Below the pieces are notes generated by a model. The model was given only the letters and a program-made list of their open reading frames with translations, had not been told where the DNA came from and searched no databases. A stretch of DNA of 64,000 nucleotides from Paraburkholderia tuberum STM678. GTDB taxonomy: Bacteria > Pseudomonadota > Gammaproteobacteria > Burkholderiales > Burkholderiaceae. Each line of letters opens with the position of its first letter. The first letter of the stretch is position 1. Of the stretch, positions 1-7,908 are shown in pieces. The DNA lies in the NCBI RefSeq assembly GCF_902833905.1, contig NZ_CADFGP010000014.1, forward strand, positions 62,001-126,000, given 5' to 3'. Made by a program: the position numbers and the translations under genes.

Positions 1-240
1 CTAACGCGCGTTCGACTGCCATCGTTCTTTAACGTTCCTTGTCATCTTGTGGTTTACATCGAATTGATGATGATCGGTTTTTTAGGGGCGAATTGCTGCC
101 ACACGAAAAAATAATCTCCCGACGGCCTGCTAAACGGTTGGTTTATGTCGCACCAGTACGGTGCAACGAGCAATCGTTCCGCGTCATGTTAATGACATGC
201 CTACTGTATAACCTATTGTTTTGTCGCCATTTTCTTAACA
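1..240. other. Non-coding leader region before phasin
   Basis: No convincing gene is seen before the phasin. Short open frames here have no recognisable product and no ribosome-binding site. The stretch is clearly more AT-rich than the coding DNA. It contains one perfect inverted repeat at 150-164 (annotated separately). Confidence 0.6.
150..164. promoter_or_regulatory. GCAC-N7-GTGC inverted repeat, NtrC-box-like
   Basis: GCACCAGTACGGTGC is a perfect 5-bp-arm inverted repeat. It fits the NtrC enhancer consensus GCAC-N7-GTGC at all eight fixed positions and lies about 115 bp upstream of the phasin -35 box. No sigma-54 promoter was found beside it, so its role is unknown; another dyad-binding regulator is equally possible. 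Confidence 0.4.
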
Positions 241-316
241 TTGTGCGATGCACAAAAAGCGCTTGACATTCCTTGTGGGCATCCTAAAATGGGAACCATT
301 GCTGCGATGCACAAAA
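241..316 (+). promoter_or_regulatory. Phasin promoter flanked by repeated operator-like motif
   Basis: A sigma-70-type promoter is visible: TTGACA at 263-268, a 16-bp spacer, TAAAAT at 285-290. The 14-mer TGCGATGCACAAAA occurs at 244-257, just upstream of the -35, and again at 303-316, just downstream of the expected start point. The first copy sits in the perfect inverted repeat TTGTGC-GAT-GCACAA (241-255). In PHA producers the phasin gene is repressed by PhaR, which binds TGC/GCA-rich sites over the promoter. Two sites bracketing the promoter fit that logic. That the regulator is PhaR is inference. Confidence 0.6.
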
Positions 317-405
317 CATCGCGGTCCGGGGAGACGATAAATCTGCGTCTCGCCACCCACCCAATGCGGTCCGCACAGACCGGCCGCAATCCAGGAGCGT
401 AAACC

Positions 406-981
406 ATGACTCTGCTGACCCCTGAGCAATTCGCCGCAGCCCAGAAAGCCAACTTCGAAACCCTGTTCGGCCTGACGACCAAAGCATTTGAAGGTGTCGA
501 AAAGCTGGTCGAGCTGAACCTGCAAGTTGTGAAGTCGACGCTCGCCGAAAGCCAGGAAAATGCCCAACGCGCGCTGTCCGTGAAGGATGCGCAGGAACTG
601 CTGGCACTGCAAGCAAGCCTCGCCCAGCCGGTGGCTGAAAAGGCGCTGTCGTATGGCCGCCATGTGTACGAAATCGTTTCGGCAACGCAGGGTGAATTCA
701 CCCGCGTCGCGGAAGCGCAATTCGAAGAGCAAAACCGCAAGGTTCAGGCGCTCGTCGAAAACGTCGCCAAGAACGCGCCGGCCGGTTCGGAAACCGCTGT
801 CGCCGTGATGAAGTCGGCTATCACCGCCGCCAACACCACGTACGAAACGGTCCACAAGGCAACCCGCCAGGCTGTCGAAATCGCCGAAAGCAACTTCAAC
901 GCAGCTGCAACGGCCGCTTCGAAGGCAGCTTCGCAAGCCGCTGCGCAAGCATCGCGCGCCGCCGCCAAGAAGGCCGTCTAA
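406..981 (+). CDS. phaP: Phasin (polyhydroxyalkanoate granule-associated protein)
   Basis: This 191-residue protein fits the phasin_2 family. It has the typical N-terminus ([20 protein letters not shown]), a long amphipathic helical body without membrane segments or signal peptide, and an Ala/Lys-rich tail. Phasins coat intracellular PHB granules and control their size and number. The start is supported by AGGAG at 393-397, nine bases before the ATG. The gene stands alone: it has its own sigma-70 promoter with flanking operator-like repeats and is followed by a strong intrinsic terminator at 1146-1171. Length and composition match Burkholderia/Cupriavidus PhaP. The family assignment is firm; which paralogue it is cannot be said from sequence alone. 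Confidence 0.93.
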   Translation: MTLLTPEQFAAAQKANFETLFGLTTKAFEGVEKLVELNLQVVKSTLAESQENAQRALSVKDAQELLALQASLAQPVAEKALSYGRHVYEIVSATQGEFTRVAEAQFEEQNRKVQALVENVAKNAPAGSETAVAVMKSAITAANTTYETVHKATRQAVEIAESNFNAAATAASKAASQAAAQASRAAAKKAV

Positions 982-1145
982 GCTTCACGCGTCAACACGC
1001 CAGGCTTTATGCCTCGCGTCGTCTTTCACGCCGGCCCAGCCTATGCGCTGCGCCGGCGTTATCGCAAGCAACAGCGTCGTGCCGTTGCCGCTTATACGGT
1101 TTGATGAGCCGAACGCTCCGATACGTTGCAATGGCGTATCGTTTG

Positions 1146-1171
1146 CCCGGCCGCCAAGCCGGGATTTTTTT
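1146..1171 (+). terminator. Intrinsic terminator of phasin
   Basis: CCCGGC (1146-1151) pairs with GCCGGG (1158-1163) around a six-base loop, followed by a run of seven T at 1165-1171. This is the only strong terminator on the + strand after the phasin stop. Confidence 0.8.
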
Positions 1172-1194
1172 GCCCGCCACTGGCCGCCACGAAA

Positions 1195-1236
1195 ACAGAA
1201 ACGGCGCGCTCCGCCATGGAGCGCGCCGTTTTTCTT
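1195..1236. terminator. Bidirectional terminator between phasin and lpdA
   Basis: A 13-bp perfect stem (1200-1212 with 1218-1230) encloses the loop GCCAT. T-rich sequence follows on the + side (TTTCTTT) and A-rich sequence precedes it, so it can end the leftward pdh operon as well as any read-through from phasin. It lies 70 bp beyond the lpdA stop. Confidence 0.75.
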
Positions 1237-1299
1237 TGCCGTACGGCTCGACCGGCTTTGCCGCGCCCGCATGTCGTCACGCAGGCGCGGCGCACCGCG

Positions 1300-3078
1300 T
1301 TACTTCTTCTTGACGGGCGGCAGATCGGTACAGACGCCTTCATACAACTCGGCCGCCATGCCGATCGATTCGCCGAGCGTCGGATGCGGATGGATCGTCT
1401 TGCCGATATCCGTTGCGTCCGCGCCCATCTCGATCGCGAGACAGACTTCGCTGATCAGGTCGCCCGCATTCAGACCGACGATACCGCCGCCGATCACGCG
1501 ATGCGTTTGCTCATCGAACAGCAGCTTCGTGAAGCCCTCGTCGCGACCGTTGGCGATCGCGCGACCCGATGCGGCCCACGGAAACACCGCCTTGCCGAAC
1601 TTGACGCCTTCGGCTTTCAGCTGGTCTTCCGTCTTGCCGGCCCATGCCACTTCCGGATCGGTGTAGGCCACCGACGGAATCTGCAGCGCGTCGAAGTACG
1701 CCTTCTCGCCATGCGCGGCTTCCGCCGCCACGTGGCCTTCGTGCACGGCCTTGTGCGCAAGCATCGGCTGACCGACGATGTCGCCGATCGCGAAGATGTG
1801 CGGCACATTCGTGCGCTGTTGCCTGTCGACTTCGATGAAGCCGCGATCCGTCGCCGCGACGCCGGCCTTTTCCGCGCCGATCCGCTTGCCGTTCGGCGAG
1901 CGGCCGACGGCCACCAGCACGAGGTCGTAGCGTTGCGGCTCGGCCGGCGCCTGCTCGCCCTCGAACGACACGTAGATGCCGTCGTCCTTCGCTTCGGCGG
2001 CGATGGTCTTGGTTTTCAGCATCACGTTCGCGAAACGCTTGCTGTTGTACTTCTCCCAGACCTTGACCAGATCGCGGTCCGCGCCGGCCATCAGGACGTC
2101 GAGCATTTCGACCACGTCGATGTTCGCGCCGAGCGTCGAGTACACGGTTGCCATTTCGAGACCGATGATGCCGCCGCCGATCACGAGCATGCGCTGCGGA
2201 ATCTGGCGCAGTTCGAGCGCGCCGGTCGAATCGACCACCCGCGGATCTTCCGGAATGAACGGCAGCTTCACCGCTTCCGAGCCCGCTGCGATGATCGCCT
2301 GGTTGAACCTGACGACCTTCTTGCCGCCCTCGGTCTGCACTTCCATGTGGTTCGGATCGACGAACGCACCCGTACCGACCACCACTTCGACCTTGCGCGC
2401 CTTCGCCATGCCGGCGAGACCGCCGGTCAGCTTCTTGACCACGCCGGACTTGAAATCGCGCAGCTTGTCGAGATCGATCTGCGGCTTGCCGAACGTGATG
2501 CCGTGCGCGGCAAGATCAGCCGCTTCGTCGATGACGAGCGCGGTGTGCAGCAGCGCCTTCGACGGGATGCAGCCGACGTTCAGACACACGCCGCCGAGCG
2601 TCGGATAACGCTCGACCAGCACGGTCTTCATGCCGAGGTCGGCTGAGCGGAACGCGGCCGAATAACCGCCGGGGCCCGAACCGAGCACGAGCATGTCGCA
2701 CTCGATGTCGGCGCTGCCCGAATAGCTGCCGGCTTGCGCACCCGCTGCCGCGGCCTTCGGCGCCGCAGCGGCAGGCGCCGGCGCGGGAGCCGCCTTCTCG
2801 GGCGCTTTCGGCTCCGCAGCGGCCGCAGCCGCGCCGCCCGCCGTTGCCTCGACGAGCGCGATGACCGTGCCCTGCGAGACCTTGTCGCCCGGCTTGATAC
2901 GCACTTCCTTGACGGTGCCGGCGGTATCGCTCGGCACTTCCATCGACGCCTTGTCGGATTCGAGCGTCAGCAGCGACTGCTCTTTTTCGATGGTGTCGCC
3001 CGGCTTGATGTTGACTTCGATGACGTCGACGTCCTTGAAGTCACCGATGTCCGGCACTTTTACTTCGACGAGACTCAT
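1300..3078 (-). CDS. lpdA: Dihydrolipoamide dehydrogenase (E3) with N-terminal lipoyl domain
   Basis: This 592-residue protein is the flavoprotein that reoxidises dihydrolipoamide in the pyruvate dehydrogenase complex with NAD+. Residues about 1-80 are a lipoyl domain with its lysine in ESDKASMEVPS. An Ala/Pro linker follows (about 85-120), then the FAD/NAD disulfide oxidoreductase. The redox motif GGVCLNVGCIPSKALLH, the GGGIIGLEMA NAD fold and the C-terminal HPHPTLGE with its active-site base are visible. The ATG at 3078 is chosen because AGGGGA precedes it by about six bases and it begins MSLVEVKVPDIGD; longer in-frame starts add unrelated Arg-rich residues. It is third in the aceE-aceF-lpdA series, 131 bp after aceF. 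The extra lipoyl domain is usual in Neisseria and Burkholderia E3. Confidence 0.96.
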   Translation of the reverse strand: MSLVEVKVPDIGDFKDVDVIEVNIKPGDTIEKEQSLLTLESDKASMEVPSDTAGTVKEVRIKPGDKVSQGTVIALVEATAGGAAAAAAEPKAPEKAAPAPAPAAAAPKAAAAGAQAGSYSGSADIECDMLVLGSGPGGYSAAFRSADLGMKTVLVERYPTLGGVCLNVGCIPSKALLHTALVIDEAADLAAHGITFGKPQIDLDKLRDFKSGVVKKLTGGLAGMAKARKVEVVVGTGAFVDPNHMEVQTEGGKKVVRFNQAIIAAGSEAVKLPFIPEDPRVVDSTGALELRQIPQRMLVIGGGIIGLEMATVYSTLGANIDVVEMLDVLMAGADRDLVKVWEKYNSKRFANVMLKTKTIAAEAKDDGIYVSFEGEQAPAEPQRYDLVLVAVGRSPNGKRIGAEKAGVAATDRGFIEVDRQQRTNVPHIFAIGDIVGQPMLAHKAVHEGHVAAEAAHGEKAYFDALQIPSVAYTDPEVAWAGKTEDQLKAEGVKFGKAVFPWAASGRAIANGRDEGFTKLLFDEQTHRVIGGGIVGLNAGDLISEVCLAIEMGADATDIGKTIHPHPTLGESIGMAAELYEGVCTDLPPVKKK

Positions 3079-3209
3079 GGTGTCCCCTTCTCTTATTGAT
3101 CGATGATGAGCGGCGCCTTCGACGCGCACAGCGCACGCGAACGCGCGGACGGCGCGACGCGGATCGGTCGAAACCATCCGCGCCCGCGCCGGCGGACCTC
3201 ACCAGCCGG

Positions 3210-4862
3210 TCAAAGAATCACACGCCGGAAATCGGCAAGAATCGAACCGAGGTATGCGTTGAAGCGCGCGGCTTCCGCTCCGTCGATCACGCGATGGTCG
3301 TACGACAGCGACAGCGGCATGGTCAGGCGCGGCTCGAACTGCTTGCCGTCCCACACCGGCTTCATCGCGCTGCGTGACAGGCCGAGAATCGCGACTTCAG
3401 GCGCATTGATGATCGGCGTGAAGTGCGTGCCGCCGATACCGCCCAGCGACGAGATCGAGAAGCAGCCGCCCTGCATCTGGTCCGGCTTCAGCTTGCCCTC
3501 GCGCGCGGCCTTCGACAGGTCGGCCATTTCCTTCGCGATGTCGACGAGGCCCTTCTTGTCCGCGTCGCGAATCACCGGCACCATGAGGCCGTTCGGCGTG
3601 TCAGCGGCAAAACCGATGTGGTAGTACTGCTTGAACACCAGGTTGTCGCCGTCGAGGCTCGCGTTGAAGGTCGGGAATTTCTTCAGGGCCGCCACGCAGG
3701 CCTTGATCACGAACGCGAGCATCGTGAACTTGACGCCCGCCTTCTCGTGTTCCTTGTTCAGCTTGACGCGCAGCGCTTCGAGCTCGGTGATGTCCGCTTC
3801 GTCGTTGTTCGTGACGTGCGGAATCATGACCCAGTTGCGATGCAGGTTCGCGCCCGAGATCTTCTTGATACGCGACAACGGCTTCGGATCGATCGGACCG
3901 AACTTCGTGAAGTCGACCTTCGGCCACGGCAGCAGATTCAGCTCGCCACCGCCGGCGGCCGGCGCGGCCGCACCAGCCGGCGCCGCGCGCTGGCCCGTCA
4001 TCACGCCCTTCACGAACGCGGTCACGTCGGCCTGCGTAATGCGGCCCTTCGGACCGGTGCCCTTCACCTGGCCGACGTCCACCCCGAGTTCGCGCGCGAA
4101 CTTGCGCACCGACGGCGACGCATGGCTCGGATGACGCGAGCCGCCTTCTCCAGCCGGGATCAACGGCGCCTGCGCGAGCGCGGACGGCGCGGCCGGTGCC
4201 GGGGTCGGCGTGGCCGGCGCGTCGAACGGCTTTTCAGTCGGCGCCTTCGCGGCCGGTGCCGGCCCGGGTGCCGGGGCAGCGCCGCCTTCCGCTTCGATCA
4301 CGACGATGACCGAGCCTTCCGACACGGTATCGCCAACCTTCACCTTCACTTCCTTGACGACGCCGGCGGCCGAGCTGGGCACATCCATCGTCGCCTTGTC
4401 GGATTCGAGCGTGACGAGCGACTGTTCCTTCTCGACACGATCGCCGACCTTCACCGCGATCTCGATCACGGGAACGTCTTTGTAGTCGCCGATATCCGGC
4501 ACCTTGATTTCCTGCACGCCACCGCCTGCCGCCGCGGGTGCGGGCGCCGCAGCGGGAGCTGCCGCCGGCGCAGGAGCAGGAGCCGGTGCGGCAGCCGGCG
4601 CGGGCGCCGCGGCAGCGGCGTTGGCGCCTTCGAGCACGATGATCAGCGTGCCTTCGGACACCGCATCGCCGACCTTGACCTTCACTTCCTTGACGACGCC
4701 GTCGGCCGAGCTCGGCACGTCCATCGTCGCCTTGTCGGATTCCAGCGTAACGAGCGATTGCTCTTTTTCGACGGTGTCACCCGCCTTCACCAGCACCTCG
4801 ATCACAGGGACGTCCTTGTAATCGCCGATGTCCGGCACCTTGACTTCGATCGCTTGACTCAT
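3210..4862 (-). CDS. aceF: Dihydrolipoamide acetyltransferase (E2) of pyruvate dehydrogenase
   Basis: This 550-residue core enzyme transfers the acetyl group from lipoyl-lysine to CoA and forms the scaffold of the complex. Two near-identical lipoyl domains are seen (about 1-80 and 115-195), each with ESDKATMDVPSS. They are separated and followed by Ala/Pro linkers. Next come a peripheral-subunit-binding domain (SPSVRKFARELGVD...GRITQADV) and the catalytic domain ending in LSLSYDHRVIDGAEAARF, where the His-Arg-Val-Ile-Asp-Gly motif carries the active-site histidine. The start at 4862 has AGGAGA about ten bases upstream. It sits 83 bp after aceE in the same direction. The family call is secure. 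Confidence 0.96.
   Translation of the reverse strand: MSQAIEVKVPDIGDYKDVPVIEVLVKAGDTVEKEQSLVTLESDKATMDVPSSADGVVKEVKVKVGDAVSEGTLIIVLEGANAAAAAPAPAAAPAPAPAPAAAPAAAPAPAAAGGGVQEIKVPDIGDYKDVPVIEIAVKVGDRVEKEQSLVTLESDKATMDVPSSAAGVVKEVKVKVGDTVSEGSVIVVIEAEGGAAPAPGPAPAAKAPTEKPFDAPATPTPAPAAPSALAQAPLIPAGEGGSRHPSHASPSVRKFARELGVDVGQVKGTGPKGRITQADVTAFVKGVMTGQRAAPAGAAAPAAGGGELNLLPWPKVDFTKFGPIDPKPLSRIKKISGANLHRNWVMIPHVTNNDEADITELEALRVKLNKEHEKAGVKFTMLAFVIKACVAALKKFPTFNASLDGDNLVFKQYYHIGFAADTPNGLMVPVIRDADKKGLVDIAKEMADLSKAAREGKLKPDQMQGGCFSISSLGGIGGTHFTPIINAPEVAILGLSRSAMKPVWDGKQFEPRLTMPLSLSYDHRVIDGAEAARFNAYLGSILADFRRVIL
4302..4850 (-). repeat. Direct repeat encoding tandem lipoyl domains of aceF
   Basis: Two roughly 200-bp segments inside aceF (about 4302-4500 and 4630-4850) are clearly similar at the nucleotide level and encode the two lipoyl domains. 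The intervening DNA is a low-complexity Ala/Pro coding linker. This is ordinary domain duplication for E2 enzymes. Confidence 0.7.
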
Positions 4863-4945
4863 TGTTAGTGTCTCCTGGGCCGCGCACGCCGCCGGCCCCT
4901 CGCGATGAGGAGCAAGCGCGTGCATCGTGGCACACGGGTGATGCC

Positions 4946-7642
4946 TTAGACGGTCATCGGGTTGGGTTTGGCGGGATCAAGGTTGTACTTCTTGAGCGCC
5001 TCGGCGACCACCTTGCGTTCGATCGTGCCTTCGTCCGCCAGCGCGTTCAGCGCGGCGACCGTGACCCAGTAGCGATCGACTTCGAAGAAGTGACGCAGCT
5101 TCTCGCGCGTGTCCGAACGGCCGTAGCCGTCAGTGCCCAGCACGACGAACTTCTGCGGCACGAACGCGCGGATCTGCTCGCTCAGCGCGCGCACGTAGTC
5201 GGTCGATGCGATGACCGGACCCGGCGCATCCTTCAACAGCTTCTCGACGTGCGACAGCTTCTTCTCTTCGGTCGGGTGCAACAGGTTCCAGCGCTGCACT
5301 TCGTGACCTTCGCGCGCGAGCTCGGTGAAGCTCGGCACGCTCCACAGGTCGGCGTTGACGCCCCAGTCGTTTTTCAGCAGGTCGGCCGCGGCGATCACTT
5401 CGTTGAAGATCGTGCCCGCGCCCATCAGTTGCACGTGCGGCGCCTTTTTATCGGCTGCGGTCTTGCTGAACGAGTACATGCCCTTGATGATGTCGGCCGC
5501 CACGGTCTCGCCCTGCGGGATCGCCGGGTGCTCGTAGTTCTCGTTCATCACGGTGACGTAGTAGTAGACGTCTTCCTGGTCGGCGACCATGCGGCGCAGA
5601 CCGTCCTGCACGATGACCGCGAGTTCGTAGCCGAACGTCGGGTCGTAGCTGATGCAGTTCGGCACCGAAGCCGCCCACATCAGCGAGTGGCCGTCTTCGT
5701 GTTGCAGGCCTTCGCCGTTCAGCGTCGTGCGGCCCGCCGTGCCGCCCAGCAGGAAGCCGCGCGAGCGCATGTCGCCAGCGGCCCATGCGAGGTCGCCGAT
5801 GCGCTGGAAGCCGAACATCGAGTAGAAGATGTAGAACGGGATCATGATCTCGCCGTGCGTCGAGTACGACGTCGCGGCCGCGATCCAGTCGGCCATGCCG
5901 CCGGCTTCGTTGATGCCCTCCTGCAGGATCTGACCGGTCTCCGACTCACGGTAGAACATCAGCTGGTCGGAATCTTCCGGCACGTACTTCTGGCCGTCCT
6001 GATTCCAGATACCGATCTGACGGAACAGACCTTCCATGCCGAACGTACGCGATTCATCCGGCACGATCGGCACGACGCGCTTGCCGAGCGTCTTGTCCTT
6101 CAGCAGGATGTTCAGGATCCGCACGAACGCCATCGTCGTGGAGATCTCGCGGCCTTCGCCCGTGCCCTTCAACAGCGGCTCGAATGCCGACAGTTCCGGC
6201 ACCGGCAGCGACTCGGCCTTCTGACGACGCGCCGGCAGATAGCCGCCCAGGTCCATGCGCTTTTGGCGCATGTACTCGAGTTCCTTCGAGCCTTCCTCGA
6301 ACGTCAGGTACGGCACGTCGACGATCTGCTCGTCCGTGATCGGCAGACGGAACTGGTCGCGGAACTTCTTCAGCTGCTCCACCTGCATCTTCTTCTGCTG
6401 GTGGGTGATGTTCATCGCCTGGCCGGCTTCGCCCATGCCGTAGCCCTTGATCGTCTTCGCGAGGATGACGGTCGGCTGGCCCTTCGAATTCGTCGCTTCC
6501 GTGAACGCCGCGTAGATCTTGTGCGGATCATGGCCGCCGCGGTTCAGATTCCAGATGTCGTCGTCGGACCAGTCGGCGACCAGCGCCTTCAGCTCCGGCG
6601 TGTTGAAGAAGTGTTCGCGCACGAACGCGCCCGACTCCGACTTGTACGTCTGGTACTCGCCGTCGACGACTTCCATCATGCGGCGCATCAGCGCGCCCGA
6701 CTTGTCGCGCGCGAACAGCGCATCCCAGCGGCTGCCCCAGATGACCTTGATGACGTTCCAGCCGGCGCCGCGGAATTCGCTTTCGAGTTCCTGGATGATC
6801 TTGCCGTTGCCACGCACCGGACCGTCGAGACGCTGCAGGTTGCAGTTGATCACGAACACGAGGTTGTCCAGACGCTCGCGGCCGGCCATGCCGATCGCGC
6901 CGAGCGATTCCGGCTCGTCCGTTTCGCCGTCGCCGAGGAAGGCCCAGACCTTGCGGCCGTCGGTCTTCGCGATGCCGCGCGCCTGCAGGTACTTCATGAA
7001 GCGCGCCTGGTAGATCGCCATGATCGGGCCCAGGCCCATCGACACGGTCGGGAATTGCCAGAAGTCCGGCATCAGCCACGGATGCGGATACGACGAGATG
7101 CCCTCGCCGCCGACTTCCTGGCGGAAGTTGTCGAGCTGCTTGTCGGTCAGGCGACCGAGCAGGAACGCACGCGAGTAGACACCCGGCGACGAGTGGCCCT
7201 GCACGAACACGAGGTCACCGCCGTGCTCGGCCGACGGTGCGTGCCAGAAGTGGTTGTAGCCGACGTCGTACAGCGTGGCGGCCGATGCGAACGACGCGAT
7301 GTGGCCGCCGACGTTGGTTTCCTTGCCGGCGCGCAGCACCATCGCCATCGCGTTCCAGCGGGTGTACGAGCGGATACGGTGTTCGATGTCCTGGTCGCCG
7401 GGGTTCTTGGCCTGGCGCGCGACCGGAATCGTGTTGATGTAAGGGGTGTTAGCGGAGAACGGCAGATGTTCGCCGTGCACGCGTGCGAATTCGATCTGTT
7501 TTTCGATCAGGTAGTGGGCACGGTCAGGGCCTACTGCAGAAATCACGCCATCCAGCGCTTCCAGCCATTCGCCGGTTTCCTGGGGATCGTCGTCTTTATC
7601 GGCGGCGACATATTTCATGACTTCGTCGGGTACAGCGGACAT
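4946..7642 (-). CDS. aceE: Pyruvate dehydrogenase E1 component, homodimeric type
   Basis: This 898-residue protein is the thiamine-diphosphate-dependent E1 that decarboxylates pyruvate and acetylates E2. The TPP/Mg motif is visible as GDGETDEPE followed by the conserved VINCNLQRLDGPVRGN. The length and single-chain architecture are those of the Gram-negative alpha2 E1, not the alpha2beta2 type. The start at 7642 has AGGAGA upstream. It is first in a leftward aceE-aceF-lpdA unit. The 266-bp region separating it from the divergent histidine kinase holds a good inverted repeat (7761-7783). Nothing is missing or disrupted. Confidence 0.97.
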   Translation of the reverse strand: MSAVPDEVMKYVAADKDDDPQETGEWLEALDGVISAVGPDRAHYLIEKQIEFARVHGEHLPFSANTPYINTIPVARQAKNPGDQDIEHRIRSYTRWNAMAMVLRAGKETNVGGHIASFASAATLYDVGYNHFWHAPSAEHGGDLVFVQGHSSPGVYSRAFLLGRLTDKQLDNFRQEVGGEGISSYPHPWLMPDFWQFPTVSMGLGPIMAIYQARFMKYLQARGIAKTDGRKVWAFLGDGETDEPESLGAIGMAGRERLDNLVFVINCNLQRLDGPVRGNGKIIQELESEFRGAGWNVIKVIWGSRWDALFARDKSGALMRRMMEVVDGEYQTYKSESGAFVREHFFNTPELKALVADWSDDDIWNLNRGGHDPHKIYAAFTEATNSKGQPTVILAKTIKGYGMGEAGQAMNITHQQKKMQVEQLKKFRDQFRLPITDEQIVDVPYLTFEEGSKELEYMRQKRMDLGGYLPARRQKAESLPVPELSAFEPLLKGTGEGREISTTMAFVRILNILLKDKTLGKRVVPIVPDESRTFGMEGLFRQIGIWNQDGQKYVPEDSDQLMFYRESETGQILQEGINEAGGMADWIAAATSYSTHGEIMIPFYIFYSMFGFQRIGDLAWAAGDMRSRGFLLGGTAGRTTLNGEGLQHEDGHSLMWAASVPNCISYDPTFGYELAVIVQDGLRRMVADQEDVYYYVTVMNENYEHPAIPQGETVAADIIKGMYSFSKTAADKKAPHVQLMGAGTIFNEVIAAADLLKNDWGVNADLWSVPSFTELAREGHEVQRWNLLHPTEEKKLSHVEKLLKDAPGPVIASTDYVRALSEQIRAFVPQKFVVLGTDGYGRSDTREKLRHFFEVDRYWVTVAALNALADEGTIERKVVAEALKKYNLDPAKPNPMTV

Positions 7643-7760
7643 GCTCGTCTCCTGGGTATGGGGAACGCACTTTGAACAGACGACGCGGACGCAGGAATGG
7701 CCGCGGCAGCTCCGGCCGATTGTAATAAGGGTCCCGACGTCAGCGCAACCAAATTTTCAA

Positions 7761-7783
7761 ATTACGAGATCAATTCTCATAAT
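7761..7783. promoter_or_regulatory. Inverted repeat between aceE and the divergent kinase gene
   Basis: ATTACGAGA (7761-7769) and TCTCATAAT (7775-7783) are 9-bp arms with one mismatch around TCAAT. They sit in the AT-rich core of the divergent intergenic region 7643-7908. Position and symmetry suggest an operator for aceE and/or the kinase gene. The binding protein is unknown; the sequence does not match the E. coli PdhR site well. Confidence 0.5.
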
Positions 7784-7908
7784 GCGGAAAATTGCTGCGA
7801 CGCAACCTGGTTTGACTGCCGATCGACTGATCCGCCGGCTAGTTTGCGCCGATTAACTGCACTTTCCGTGCTTTTTTGCGCCATTTGTCGGGGACGTGCT
7901 GAGCTACA

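Noticed and set aside
4862..7675. 937-codon open frame opposite aceE
   Set aside because: Antisense shadow of a certain gene in GC-rich DNA; His/Arg/Val-rich composition with no domain.
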